Source of the DNA: Parasponia andersonii
Taxonomy: Eukaryota; Streptophyta; Magnoliopsida; Rosales; Cannabaceae
DNA length: 64,000 nucleotides
Reading direction: 5' to 3'
NCBI GenBank assembly: GCA_002914805.1
Contig: JXTB01000029.1
Location: forward strand, 1,187,679-1,251,678
The notes beneath the pieces are model-generated. The model was not told the origin of the DNA. It saw nothing but the letters and a program-made list of their open reading frames with translations, and searched no databases. The stretch's first letter is position 1; every line of letters begins with the position of its first letter. The position numbers and the translations under genes were made by a program. Shown one piece after another: positions 1-13,060 of this stretch.

Positions 1-345
1 AACTGATGATAACCGGATGTCAAATCGATCTTGGGGAAGAACCTTGAACCACCGAGTTGATCAAACAACTCATCTATCCTTGGCAAAGGATACTTGTTAT
101 TCACTGTCAACTGATTCAACTTCCGGTAATCCACACAAAGTCTCAACGAACCATCAACTTTCTTCGCAAACAAAACAAGAGCACCCCAAGGAGAAGTGCT
201 ACTGCGAATAAAGCCTTTGGAAAGTAGATCGTCTAACTGTTCCCTTAATTCTTCCATCTCAGTAGGCGCCATGCGATAGGCTGGAATAGAAACTGGCTGA
301 GCTCCAAAAACTAGTTCAATACAGAACTCGATCTCCCTATTAGGT
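1..345 (-). pseudogene. Gypsy reverse transcriptase, N-terminal part
   Basis: The minus strand encodes the region before and into the RT domain: [22 protein letters not shown], then [19 protein letters not shown] and [14 protein letters not shown]. These are the conserved opening blocks of Ty3/gypsy reverse transcriptase. The catalytic YVDD box is beyond the window. The family would copy element RNA into DNA inside cytoplasmic particles. The reading frame appears open across this short stretch, but gag upstream is broken. Confidence 0.85.
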
Positions 346-635
346 GGTAACCCTGGTAAGTCTTCAAGAAACACCTCCGAATACTCACACACTACCGGAA
401 TCCATGGGTCTTGATCATCTGTCCTCACCTTGCCATCCATGGCAAACAAGTTCCCATAACACTCGAGTTTCTTCCTTCCACCCATGCACGCTTTCAATAC
501 AGGACTAGGCTTCAACGGACTCATTATAGCCTGATAGACAATAGGATGTCTATCACTAGAAAAAGAGACACCCGCTTCTTATGACAGTCTACAACGGCTC
601 GATACTTCGACAACCAATCCATACCGAGTATCACA

Positions 636-881
636 TCATACTGTCCCATCGGCAACACAATCAAATCCAGCAAGAAGCTTCCTATCACCAACCACAACTC
701 GATAAGACTTACAAATATTAGACATATCGGCTACTTCTCCCAAAGGTATACCCAACGACAATACATAATCCAAATCAGAAAATTCCAACCCCAACAGTTG
801 AGCAAACAATAAGGATATGAATGAATGAGATACACCAGTATCAAACAAAACATTTGCCCAAGAGTGTGAAAGAAGGATCAT
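636..881 (-). pseudogene. Gypsy aspartic protease domain
   Basis: The minus strand encodes VLFDTGVSHSFIS followed by a hydrophobic stretch, the DTG active-site loop typical of retropepsin domains in Ty3/gypsy Gag-Pol. In the family this domain cuts the polyprotein. It lies between the zinc knuckle and RT, the expected order. Confidence 0.85.
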
Positions 882-979
882 ACTATCAACATCACCTTAG
901 CCAGTGCGATCCTGAGTGTCGTCTGCCCCAGTAAAAGCATAGGTTTTGCCAGTCACCTTTCCTTTCCCTTTGTTGCCTC

Positions 980-2135
980 TTCCCTGACCAGGACGGCTGC
1001 TGCTAGATCCTAGACCACTACTATCAAAACCACGCCCACCCGGATTCCCTGAGGCCTGAGGAGTCTGAAAGTTCTAAGTAAAACCCTAAGGGCAGTACTG
1101 ATGCTGATAAGGCTGAGGGGAAATAAAAGCCTGTGAAGCACCCTGTGACTGTTGCGGCCTTGCTTGAGTGTTCTGAAAAAGAAACAGAACCTGACTAGCT
1201 CCTCTGCAGTCCTCCCTGAGACGATTGGGATACTCATTCTTCCGATGACCCTGCTGGCCACAAACAAAACGTACTCCATAGGGACTACCTTTGCCACCCC
1301 CTGAAGAACAGCTGTTGTTCGAGCTCCCACTGTTTAGAGTACCCTGGGCTGACCACTACCCCTGGTTCTTTTTGGTGGCTTTCCTGTCATTACCTCTCCG
1401 CTGGTTCCTCCTGGAATCCAAACTTTCGATGTCCTTTGCCCGCTAGGTAGCCACTGTAATCTCAGGAAGAGTATGGAAAGTCAGGGTACCAATCCTATTG
1501 AAAATGTTCTGATTTAGTCGACTCCTGAACTTGACAACTCGAACTTCTCACTCGTACCCAGTCCAAGAGCAACACTTGCCAACTCAGTGAACTCTATTAG
1601 GTACTCATTCACTGTTCCGTTATCTTGGATCAACGTCTTAAACTGGTTCACAACTTCATCATGTTGATCCTCATTAGCATACTGGGCCTTGAAAATCCGC
1701 TCAAACTCTTCCCAGATCAAGCCTACTACATCTTGCATCCGTTCCACTATCTCCCACTAACGAATGGCACTCCTCGTCAAACGGGTAATAGCAAAAATAA
1801 CCCAAAACTCAACCGGAGTACCAAGGGCCCGAAAATGCCTCTCCATCTCACACAACTAAGAAATTTCCGTGAGAGCTTCTGGTCTACCATCAAACTATCC
1901 TGGCTGGAGATGCATGAACCATTGGAGATGATTAGCCTGATCCAACTAACATTCCCTCAAAGCTGGAGGCTGATAATCTGGATTGTTCATCTGGACGAAT
2001 GCCTGCTACATTACCTCGATCAGATGAGTGAAATCCGGATGAGGAGATTCGGCATCGGGCTAGTGCCTCGGAACTCTTCTAGAAGGCATCCTTACAAGCC
2101 TGAAATAATATACCAAACTGTTAATGCGATAATGA
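980..2135 (-). pseudogene. Gypsy gag region with a degenerate zinc knuckle
   Basis: Minus-strand translation gives a recognisable retrotransposon Gag core (IWEEFERIFKAQYA, then VNEYLIEFTEL) at 1514-1747. Upstream parts carry in-frame stops. At about 1228-1272 the nucleocapsid knuckle reads VCGQQGHRKNEYP. The family pattern is C-x2-C-x4-H-x4-C. Here the first Cys position is Arg (CGT, one base from TGT) and the last is Tyr (TAT, one base from TGT). Gag normally packages the element RNA; this one could not. Confidence 0.8.
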
Positions 2136-2201
2136 TGAATGCTTGTCATAAAATCAACTTCAATCTAGTTTAATGGTGATACATCCGAGCTGTTAAACTC
2201 A

Positions 2202-2215
2202 AAGATCTAATACCA
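2202..2215 (-). other. Primer-binding site of the gypsy element
   Basis: On the minus strand TGGTATTAGAT follows the LTR end after eight bases. It resembles TGGTATCAGAGC, the complement of the initiator-methionine tRNA 3' end used by many plant LTR elements. Its position fixes the LTR boundary and the element's orientation. Confidence 0.7.
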
Positions 2216-2223
2216 AAAATTTC

Positions 2224-4408
2224 TGTCACGACCTAAAACCTGGTCTAGTGGCAGAAGGGGAATTTCATAAAAGTGGGAAATTCCTTGATTTATTTGAAAA
2301 GTGTCAAAAGTTCTAGTTTTTATAAAACGGTCCATTTAAATAAAATAATCAGAATTCTATCCCGTGAACCACTCCCACAGTTTGTATACACCATTAAACA
2401 TAGATCGAATAATTATTTAAAATTCACGAAGTCAAATATAAGTCCAAGCATCACCATTATCCACAACAAAAGTCAAATACCATAATGGCATACATAAGTT
2501 CGCAGACAAAATAGAAAGCAGTAATCTTGGCTCAATGCTAATACAAAACCCAAATAGTCCAAGACTATGACAACAAACTCCTAGCATTACCAAGAAACGA
2601 ACCGCAATCCAGATGACCTCTTACTCTTCTTGATAACCAAGATCGCACTGTACACCACTCTAGGAGAAGGTAGGGGGGTGAGCATAAAATGCTCAGTAGG
2701 AAAAATAATTACCCAGTCGAAAACATTTTAGTGATGGAGAATTCCTGTATGGTTAGTTTAGTCCAAAACATACATATATATATATAATCCAAACCGGAAA
2801 TCCATATATATATATATATATATAAAACAGTATAATCAAAACCATTCAATTTGTATGCACATGACACAAATCAACCCATACCCATGAGCTTACATCCTCT
2901 CATCTGTGGAAACCCAGGATGATGACACTAATTATGCCTAACAGCCTGCCTGACACCTAAGCCCATATCCGGAGGGGACACGTATGTATCGCCTATCAAA
3001 CCTGGAGGGGCAACTGAATTGCCTACGCCTGCCAAATTGGGAGGTAATCAGAAGTAATAAAATCCCGCACGAGTTTACGGACTTTCACTGATGGTGGGAT
3101 ACGTATCGCCACACTGTAAACCCACGATACTAACACAGTGCTCATGTATGATCCTATGACACGTGCAATACAGAACTGAAATGTGAAAATAATCGTGCTC
3201 TCGTTTTTCAATAAAATCTATATACTAGGTTTTTATAGAAAAATGGGCAGTATAATAGCCCTATTTTTAATATACCCAAAATAACCTGGACTCAGAAAAT
3301 TCCCAGAGCAATATAGTATATATCTCATACAGCCAATTCCCATTATAGATATTCAAGAAAACAAAAAATCACATTTGTTCTTATATGTTTCAGAAAATAA
3401 GTTTTATTCGAAAACGATATAAAACAGGGGTAATTGAGTCTCTACCTCGCCCGAATAGCAACACCATGCTATAGAATCCTCAAGGTGACGTTGACGATCA
3501 TCCGGAGGGTCGGGAACCAATTCCAAGCTCTTAATCGTCCTCTTGCGAAAAATCAACTTCTTACCGGAGCTTCAATTCCACAAACGGACCTATTCACTGA
3601 ATTCCTAGCACCCAAAATAGCTAGGTTAGACATATAACTTGTCCAATTCGGTCCAAACTTACACCGGGCCAGTGGCACACAAATCGAGGCAAATCTTAGT
3701 CGTCTGATTTTGATTTCCGTGCCGGTCACCAAACATAGACAATATATATATATATATATTTATATATCAAACTTCCTCATTTTCTGAGTACAATCCAAAA
3801 ATGAACTCAAAAACACAATCCAACGGTTGGATAAAAAACAACTATAAACTCGAAATACCCAAAAATGGTAACTTTCAATTCGGGCAAAATGAGGTTGAGA
3901 TATATATATATACCTTGATGATCCTTGTGACGAGATGAATCCAACGGGACCGGTTGGAGGTCGAATGGTGGCTGGAATCATCACCGGCAGCCAAAAATTC
4001 GATTCGGCCTCTTGAAGATTTTCCAGCGATGCAGACGTCGACGGCGACCGGGGACGGGCGGCGCGATTTCAGCGTCGCACGGGGAGGCTTCGCCAGTCGG
4101 TGGCACGGGCGGACGACAGCAGCGGCTCCTCTGGCGTAGTCTGGCGTCGGCGGCAGAGAGAAGTCCGAGAGAGAGAAGAGAGAGAGAGAAATGAGTGAAC
4201 ATGCCACGTGGCCTGTTTTGTATAGGATAGTACAATTTTTTAAAAATTGCACATAAGTCTCCAAAATTTCAAATCTCTATCAATCTAGTCCCCAAAAATT
4301 ACAATTTAATCCTTATGCACAAAATTTTTGCAAATTAATCTCCACAATATTATATCCGGGAAATTAGTAAAATGTTTAAATTACCCTCGAAAATTCCAGG
4401 ATTTTACA
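2224..4408 (-). repeat. 5' LTR of the gypsy element, about 2.19 kb
   Basis: On the plus strand it starts TGTCACGACC and ends GGATTTTACA. The same ends and many internal blocks recur at 5924-8385, for example GGCAGAAG-GGAATTTC near the start and GTGAGCATAAAATGC inside. About 3990-4150 is a markedly GC-rich patch with chance open frames. The LTR also holds TA microsatellites near 2770-2825 and 3740-3760. Confidence 0.85.
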
Positions 4409-5923
4409 GTTTATAACTGGGAAAGTGGTATGTGATGCAGTTTATACTTGGACAGAATTCATAAAAATAAATTTTCATATTTGCGATAAAAAAATCTATA
4501 ATCCAAGTAGTGACAGAACTAGAAATTTTTTTTAAGGGAAGGGCGTATATTAAAATTTTTTTAACTAATTTTGAAGCACATTAGTCAATTTGGACTAACA
4601 TAGAATTAAAAAAAAAATTAAAGTGAATCCAAATAAACGTTATCCAAAATAAAGACAAAACTATGTATTTCAAAATAATACAAATAAAGGTCAAGCAAAA
4701 CCAAAAAATAAGTAGTAATATAAAAGGCATTGTTGAATTTGTCTTATAAAATATGGGGCAAAAACTATGACTATAAAATTTTAGGGGGACAAATAAAGGA
4801 TAAAACTGAAATTGTTGTTGATTTTCTGAGTCTCTCTCTTAATCTCTTTTGTTTTTAACATCCGTCTATAAATTTTTAACTCCCATAAATTAATGTAAAC
4901 GAGGTGCAAATTTGTTAATGTAAAATTACAGTGAAATCAATAGGACATTATATATGTCTTTATTTCCAAAAAAAAAATAAAAAAATAGGACATTATATGT
5001 AGATAAATATCTATATCCGGTTTTTTCATCAACAGATTGTAAAAATGTGTAGTTTGACAATAACAGATAATTTTGCTCAGACGCTTTTCCTGCTCCATCA
5101 TTATATGTACATAGTTATTAACTACGTACACAGTAACACAGTATTTTTGCCCGTTACAAACTGGTCAAATATCCTATTTACATAACCAGATTTGTAATAA
5201 GAATTTTCCATCTTTAGCAATAGCCATTTAAACGTGAATATTAATATCAAAATAGTGTGAACATTATCAAAGAATAAATGGCTATTATCTTGCCTATAAA
5301 TTCCATCTTATCTAATTAGGATCAATTTAGAATCCTAAAATCATTGCCCAATAATTACCATAATCCCATCATTAGAGGGATTATTTTTGTAGACTCTGTA
5401 ATGGAGAGCTCGTATATACATATATGTCAGGGTCCCTAAAGCCACTTACTCTCCTTCAGTTTTACACCATCACTTTGTTGAGACTAAGAGAGGTATTAGA
5501 AGAACCTCAACTTATAAATTAAAACACTAACTCCGTTTCCGGATTTTCAAAAGGCATCAATGGCCGGACATTTTTAATTTCCGCATTAATCTATGTGCTA
5601 TTTGTTGTTAAATGCATGTATAGATGATCATTTATATATGTCTAACATGATTCCCATGCACAAAGTTAGCTAATTTAATTTGTTCAAGAAACCTGTCACA
5701 AGTACCGTGTGAGGATAACCTTCAGTTCTAGTTTATTGTTGCATATACTTGGTTGGGTATACCTTACTATATATCTTTTTATTTCAGATCAGATTAGAAA
5801 GTTGCCCTACGTACCTTCTAACAGAAAACGTTTATATGTAGTACTTATGCTACAATTTCAACATATTTTAAATATGGCTTAATTATTTCCTAGTATATGT
5901 GATTAAATAATAATGTGGAGATC
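4409..5923. other. Spacer between two gypsy LTRs, no gene seen
   Basis: AT-rich sequence without a supportable coding region. The part around 5400-5650 (TATA-like CGTATATACATATATG, then TTTCCGCATTAATC and an end in TCTAACA) looks like the 3' half of a copia-type LTR, but I could not find its start or a target duplication. Confidence 0.5.
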
Positions 5924-8385
5924 TATCACGACCCAAATCCCGGGTTAGTGGCAGAAGAGGAATTTCGCTAGAATTGGAAATTCTTTAATTTTTTTTTTTA
6001 AAAGACAAAAGTATTTGGAATCCCAACCAGCGAAACTATCCCCACAGTTCATAGTCACCAATAAACACAGACTGAAAAATTATTAGAAAAAGTAAATTAT
6101 CAAATCGTTCACTGAGCATCATTATTCACACCTCAACATCAAGCTAGTATGACATATATATTTTACAGACATATTCAAAGTAACACACTTAATTCGAATG
6201 CTAGCATAATCCATTATTTAACAAGACTTAAGCACAAGTCTTAAATTCATACTCCTAGCATTACCAAGTCACAAACTATAAGTAAAAGATAACTTCTTAT
6301 TCCACTTGTTAATTGTCAATATTACACTGGACACTACCTGTGGAGAAAGTAGGAAGAGTGAGCATAAAATGCCCAGTAGGTTACCCAATTTCCCATTTTG
6401 GAAAAGTCTTTTTATAAATCTCAAAACATCTACATGGTTAGTAGTATTGGAAAGTATTTCTATAAATATTAAGGATTTAAACCATTTACAGAAAACTATG
6501 CTAAAACCAAAACCAGATATCCAAGTCAAAACATATTAAGCATAATAAATGTACATCACATAAATCAACACATCACATGAGCTCTCATCATCTCATCACA
6601 ATTAGAGCAACTTATACTACGTGTATTGAGTGCTCACTACCTAACATCTATCTCTAGAAATCGGAGGGACACCCATATTTCTAATCCTACCGAATTGGAG
6701 GAGCACCAAATGCCTACGCCTACCGAATAGAGATAGTCAGAAAACAAACCCCGCGCAGGTTTACGGGCTCTCACCGAAGGTGGGTGTACTAGTCCGCCTA
6801 CTACAACACCGTGATGCCTAAGACGACTCTCATGCATGATCATATGAAATGTGCAATATATGGAGTCTCAAACAACTATGCAGTGATTTAACATTCTAGA
6901 CATGCTCTGATTTTTAATTAAAAATCTATTTTGTACTATTCAAAAGTACAGTTTCTATGGTTTTACTAAATCCCAAATATAAAAATTTGTACAAAATCAT
7001 ATGTAAAAATATCTAGAGCAGTCCACAATGTTTCACAAATTTATAGTTCATTAAAATAACTATTCAAATAATTCAATTTAATAAAATCGCGAAATTTCAT
7101 TTTTCAGAATAAATTCCAATTTTATTGAAAATAATAGAAAACAAGGAAATTGAATCCTTTACCTCGAAATAGTAGTTATGTTGAGCTAACGACGCTCAAA
7201 ATATCCTCAATTGATCACCGAGTTGTTCAGACAGTTGTTTTCGAATCTCGTCACGTTCACTTGAAAAATTGACTTTTCAAACGGAGTCTCGGATTGAGAA
7301 ACAGAGGTCACCACTGAATTCAGGACACCCAAAAACATTGGATGAAATATAAAATTCGTCGAAAATGGGTTCCAGTGCGGAACCGGCTGTGGCACGCAAA
7401 ACGGTGCAAATCAGGAGCTATTTTCTCGATTTTCGTGCCACTTCAGAAAATAGTGGTATTTTATATCAAAATTCATGTCCCAACCTCACTGAGTCCAAAT
7501 TCGAAGTCAGAACTCAGTTTCGAGGTCCCGAACATTAAATGGGCTCAAAAATTCAAAAAATATAAAAATACCACATTTGGAAAATAATTAGAAAAATGCC
7601 AAATTTTCATTCCGATAATTAACGATCTTCCGGTTACCGTTTTAACACTTCTCTTTCACGTGGTAAAATTTTATCGAGATAAATAACTCAAGTTCGAAAT
7701 AATTACGAAAATACCACAAAAATTTAATATTAAAATATTGCTACAGTAGTCATCGACTCACCGGAGCCGAGTTAGAGACGGAGAGTGGTCAGAAATGAAA
7801 GCTGGAGTTGAGACGAGTCCAACAGTGGTGGTGGTCTGGTGATTGGACGTCTGACGGCGAGCAAAAATTCGATTGGGTGGAGCGACCTTCGGACGACTTT
7901 ATCTCAGGCGAGAGGCGGCGGAACGGGACGGCGGTTGTAGGCGTGGCTTCGTCGGTGTCTTCCGGTCACGACAGAAAAGCGCATCGGCACAACGGCGGCT
8001 GGTGGCTCGGCGGATGAACAGTGACAGATAAGGTGTTTCGAGGGACCTTGGTGAAGAAGAAGAAAGAGTTGGGGGATTTATATGCAATTTTTGAAAACTA
8101 TAGCAGTGGGACACGTGGCGAAATCTGGTTTGACCGAAAAAATTTCTGAAATTACATTTTGGCCACAAACTTTAACAAGATTTTTTCACTTTAGTCCTTC
8201 CTTAATTACACTTTTGTCCCCAGTTTGTAATTTCTTTTTTACTTTTGCTCCAAATGTACCTAGATTTCATTCTGTCTAGATTCAGCACCAATAATTTGAT
8301 TTAAAATAATTTGAAAATATAGAATTACTAAAATACCCTTAAAGTAAAATTACTTAATTACTCTTACAAAATTTAGGATTTTACA
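5924..8385 (-). repeat. Solo LTR of the same gypsy family, about 2.46 kb
   Basis: It starts TATCACGACCC and ends GGATTTTACA, matching the 2224-4408 LTR ends (the first dinucleotide has decayed from TG to TA). No primer-binding site, gag or pol adjoins it. The flanking pentamers are AGATC (5919-5923) and AGATT (8386-8390), consistent with a 5-bp target duplication with one change. A solo LTR forms when the two LTRs recombine and delete the interior. It shares the GC-rich patch (about 7790-8010) and is some 280 bp longer than its relative. Confidence 0.85.
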
Positions 8386-8864
8386 AGATTAGTACATATG
8401 AACATAGAAAATTAGCCGCGCGTGAGAAAATTGATTTTAGTATAGGAGCTAATGTGTAGGGGCTAAAGCCGCTTAAATACAAAAGCAAATGATCAAGTCT
8501 GTATTAATAATCAGGCTATATTATGATATTTGCGAAATGAGTTCTTTAAATTAAGTTGAGATCGTAAGATTACTATATGCTTCTTTATTTCAGCATATAT
8601 AATTAGTTTATAACTGAGTTTTCTTCAATGCGTGCCCCGCGTTTTCGTCAATTCTATATTTCCTGTAATTAATTTGTAAACTCCTCTATAGACCATCTTA
8701 GTGATTTACATCGCAGCTGGCCGGTTTTGTTAAAAGCCCAAAGTCCGAAAGCTTACTAGCTAGTAGCTAGACCCAACGTGTACTAACTGATTAGCCCAAT
8801 TGTTCAAAGAATATTGGGCTTGTTCGGTCATTGGTCACTAACAAAGTCTGTTAAAGCTATCTTC

Positions 8865-8954
8865 AACTAGACATGGAGCAATTAATTAGGCTCACAACTT
8901 GGGTACTTTTCATTACATGTTGTGAGCCTAATTTTCTTCATCTCCATTCAAGTT
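8865..8954. repeat. Imperfect inverted repeat (hairpin), 90 bp
   Basis: Inner arms AATTAGGCTCACAAC (8884-8898) and GTTGTGAGCCTAATT (8919-8933) are perfect complements around a 20-nt loop. Pairing resumes outward: AACTAGACATGGAG against CTCCATTCAAGTT, with a small internal mismatch. A transcript from either strand would fold into a stem of about 35 pairs. It may be a tiny MITE or a small-RNA precursor; the sequence alone cannot decide. Confidence 0.75.
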
Positions 8955-11092
8955 GGTACTTTTCTTTTTGATCATTTTAGAAGACAGAAGTATGCACTAA
9001 TTAACTATAAATGCTTGATAAAGGACATCAATTATCAAGCTCCTTTTTTCCACTAATGTCTAATGGTAGGACATTTATCAAATAAATGTCTAAGTAGGAC
9101 CATCAAAATTAAGTTTGAAAGCCAACACATCATTTTCTAACACACTTTAAGGTGTACGTACATAAGCCAGCTCAGTGTCCTTTTGACAAGATATAAACTC
9201 AGTAGGAAAAAACTTTCATAAGATCCAAAAAAGAAAAAAAATCACATCCCCAAATACAAAAATAAGGCCAGAAAATGTGATCTTATCCTAAGAGAAGTGT
9301 ACTACGAACAATTTGGACCAAACCATTTGGGATCAAAATATGTCCTTTATAGTCTTTTTTTCTTTATGACGATATTCCAGGCCGCCAACATTAAATTAAA
9401 TAATCAAAAGCCACCTTGAAATTTGAGTAAGTAGAGAGTAAGACTTGTCTTATTTTCGACAATTCCAAGACTGAATAAACCCCCCAAACTTTATCAGGTT
9501 TATAAACATATTGGACCGCTCCTCTCGAGTCCTCTAGTGCTTGTCACCTTCACAAAGTCTTATTCCTTTTGTCAAATTCCTGTTTATTAGATGCACAAGT
9601 AACTTTAGCTCATTATGAAAGAGAAAGACAATCCCTCCACGGTAAGAAACACGTACCAAACTTTCATAAAAACCAAACATATGTTTTTTTTTTTCTTTTT
9701 GGTGGGTTCCTCGTGCTTTTGTCTTAACTGGGCCCTCCAACAAAATATTCTTTCTAACCTAGTTTAAGTTATGAAATCTAGATGATTTATATTTTAACAC
9801 ATACATTTATATTTATCTATGAATATATGTCGTAGTATAAGGTAATGTGGTTATGTAACATAAAATAATAGTTATGTCTATGTAATATGTAACAAAACTA
9901 TGTTGTCATGTTACCTTGTACTTCAGATTTTTTTTATTTCTTGCAGTACATAGGGAAGTCTTCAAGAACTGTAGCTCCTTTTACAAGAGTTATTTGCGAA
10001 GTTACAGTACAATTAAATAACAATAGTTTTATTCCAAAAATACTCTTCGCAAATATCAAAATTAATGTTGAGAGAAATTGTAAGAGAATGAAAGAAAAAA
10101 GAAAAAGGAAAATAATCTATAAATCTGTTATAAAACATACAATAAAAGATGACTGCCAAAAGTAAAAAAATCCAATAAATGACTCTAACGTAATATCCTC
10201 CGACAAAATGTAGTATTCGAGTCATTTTAAGTTATTTTTTCAGAAGCATTTGAACCATTTATGATTTGGTATAATTTCCTCCACTCAAACTAGTGCCCGG
10301 CCGGAAAGCTACAACTTGAGCCCTTGGTAAACACCACCTCAGACATTGTTAAGATCGATAGCACCATATTTAAGACAAGAAAGGTACCTTTCCATAATAT
10401 CAACATCCTATCTCTTTGTCTCTCTAAGTCAAGCCTTATCTTAGCAAAAGCCCAAAAACATTGAATGGCTTCTAATTAAACATTTTGTCTTTTAAAGATA
10501 CTTGAATCCAGAATTCCAGGCTCTTGAAAGCACCCAATTTAAGTTTATATGCTTTGTATCTATTGAGGGTTGGTTAGATTCTCAGTACGACAAATAAGAA
10601 AGAAAGGAAAAAGCAAAACAATTACCTTAAGAATTTGGTTCATATCAGCATATATATATGAATAACCAAATAAGCTGATAAAAGTTAGGATTTCAGTTTG
10701 GCTCAAGTACTTTAGCAGCCCAAAGATTGGTAGTTCCAAAGTCTTGGGGACAAATATTCTCTTGGGAATCTGTCTTTTTTTGGACCCGTTAAATTAGTGA
10801 TTAGTAATAAGCTTAATACTTATGGATATGAACGTTTTACTATGTTAAAAAGGCCTCGGGTTCTCAACTATTCTACTAAGAAAAACAACTAGCTGATTGG
10901 TAGTAGAAGGGCTAGAAATAATCTCTTTTGCCTACATAGAAAAGGACAACTATATGTATATGCACGTATTTATGACTCTGTATGTGTACGTGTGTGATGT
11001 ATACAAATACAGCCACACTGCAGTCCTAGAAGGAAATAACCAAACTTGGTATTTAAAACAAGCATCAAATTTTTTTTAATATGTGGAAATAT

Positions 11093-11095
<3 letters not shown>

Positions 11096-11126
<31 letters not shown>
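11096..11126. repeat. (GA)n microsatellite
   Basis: Uninterrupted run of about 15 GA units in spacer. Confidence 0.95.
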
Positions 11127-11130
<4 letters not shown>

Positions 11131-12456
11131 TTTGGAAAATTATAACCTTTGATTGACTTTCCTTTTCCTATATGTTGAGCATATGTACGTATGTAAATGG
11201 AAACAAATAAATAATGGGTATACACAGACAAGAACTCCAAGCACTGAACAATAAACTGTAGGACCAAAATCAGCAAATGCGGAGGAAAACACTGACAGAT
11301 GCCTCGAGTTGTCTAGTTATGTTTGGAAGAAACACACATGGTTTATTTTAGCTGACTCTTTCTGAATGAGATAACGCTTGTAAGGTGGAGAGATCAATAC
11401 ATGTTCTAAACTGCTGGTGCAGAAATACAGTATTAATATACCAGGCTGTGAACATTTTTTTTTCTTTTGGCTCAACTATTACTATTGGTTTTACTATAAT
11501 GTGAATATGAGTTTGAATTGTGGTCCTAAGTGGATTTAGGATATGGATTCTGCGTGACAAAATTTGAAGAAGAGATAGGACGTAATCAATGCTGATTTCC
11601 AAATCAGCATGCACTTTCTGACACACCAATTAATTAATTTAACAAAATCTCCTGGTAGAACTGAAAGGGTATGGTATAGATTTATGACCAGTTTCTCATA
11701 TTTTAATGTTGCTATTAGTTTTTTTTTTTTTAAATGAAATAAATCTTGGTCTTAAGTGATAGAATATGGTCAATTAAAATGTATTGCATATGTAAGCATG
11801 ACAAAAATGAAAGTATATATATACACAAACATCAAAAGCGCAGATAGTTTAAAAAATGATCACTTCTAAAATCAACAAGGAAAAAGGTTTAGGAAAGCAA
11901 AGTTTCAAAACTGGGTTTTGTGAGACTTTTTCTAGCAAAACATAACTTGTTGCCATGATGTGGTATACCACTAAAACGTTGTCCCGTAGCTTAAACTTTA
12001 AAGTATGGCACAATTATGTAGATTATACAAGGAATTAAAACTGTTTGAAGAAACGGGGTCTATGTGTAAGCATTTATATTATTATATATTCATAAGAGTA
12101 ACAATAAGAAATTTATGCTCATTATATTTGATATTTGATATACATATAGTACATGAACTGATACACTGGGTTATTTGCTAAAAAAATGTGAAAAACCGAC
12201 ATTTACTTAAAAAGTCCGAAAATTCCGGCCATTTCCATATTTTTTGAAGATTTAATGAAAATCAAAGTATTTGAGAGGAGGGGAAGAAGAAAAGTATGTC
12301 TTTCACACAGCCAAAACTCCACACGAAAAGTTAAATGTCCTATTGAGTTTTGGCTTTTCCCAGAGGCTCCTTGTCTGGTTGTCCTAATGTAAGAGGAAAG
12401 TTCCAAGTGGATGGCCAATGGCTTTGAAAGATCCAAATGGTGGTTTTGGAGGCACT

Positions 12457-12462
12457 TATAAA
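12457..12462 (+). promoter_or_regulatory. Candidate TATA box of the SCL3-like gene
   Basis: TATAAA within GGCACTTATAAAGCC, preceded by a CCAAT-like GGCCAATGG at 12412-12420. It is followed by a pyrimidine-rich and then GA-rich stretch that would form a long 5' leader. This is placed by motif only; a start near 12490 would be expected. Confidence 0.45.
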
Positions 12463-13060
12463 GCCCTCCTTTGCAATCCCCACTCTCACCCACTAACCAA
12501 CAAGCAAGGTTGTTGCCTTGTTTTGTTACGACATGTTTGGATTGGTGCTGTGTTGGAGCATAATACCAAAACTTTGGCCAGCTCTTATTCCCCATCCACT
12601 TCGCTACTTGACAAAAATAACTCACCTCTCATTCTCTCACCTCTCACCTTAGAGAGAGATAGAGATAACAAACAAACAATTCAGATAGTGGAAATCTAGA
12701 GAGAGAGAGAATGGGAGGGCTCTTTCTTTCAGAAATTCCCATATTCTTTCTGAACCTATTCGAGGACAAACCAAATCAATAATGACAAAATACAAGCTCT
12801 TTGTATTTTCGCCAGCGCAGCCATGGAGAAGTCCTTAAAAACCGAGAGCTTCTTAACTTTAACCCGCTTTACTTGATACAAAACACGCACAAAACCTTTA
12901 GAGCTTTGAAACACACTTCAATGGTGTAGAGGGTTTAGTGAAACTGTTGAGAGAATTTCAGGGTTCTTTTTCTGGGTTTTCTTTGATTTTGAAAACCCAG
13001 TTGGGAACTTGAATTTGGAAGAGAGACTTGATCAGTTTAAGGACTACTGAACTTTCTAAG

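Larger units (their letters stand above)
1..4408 (-). mobile_element. Ty3/gypsy LTR retrotransposon, decayed, cut by the window edge
   Basis: Read on the minus strand, the order is LTR (4408-2224), primer-binding site, gag, zinc knuckle, protease and the start of reverse transcriptase, which runs off the left edge. That order and the motifs (DTG protease, [12 protein letters not shown] and VDYRKLN in RT) identify a Ty3/gypsy element, probably of the chromovirus type. The coding region is interrupted by stops and frameshifts and the zinc knuckle has lost cysteines, so this copy is dead. The second LTR and the rest of pol lie outside the window. Confidence 0.9.
8386..12300. other. Long spacer, no gene recognised
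   Basis: About 3.9 kb of AT-rich sequence. All open frames are short and without recognisable domains. It holds an imperfect hairpin at 8865-8954 and a GA microsatellite at 11096-11126. The right end merges into the upstream region of the GRAS gene. Confidence 0.6.

Noticed and set aside
1625-2173. Plus-strand frame of 182 codons
   Set aside because: It lies antisense to degenerate gypsy gag, whose minus-strand translation matches the family; the plus frame has no recognisable domain.
3875-4264. Overlapping open frames in the GC-rich patch
   Set aside because: They occur in several frames and both strands inside an LTR, as expected by chance where GC content lowers stop frequency.
12203-12625. 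Minus-strand frame of 140 codons upstream of the SCL3-like gene
   Set aside because: It is antisense to the likely promoter and leader, has no domain, and its composition reflects promoter sequence.
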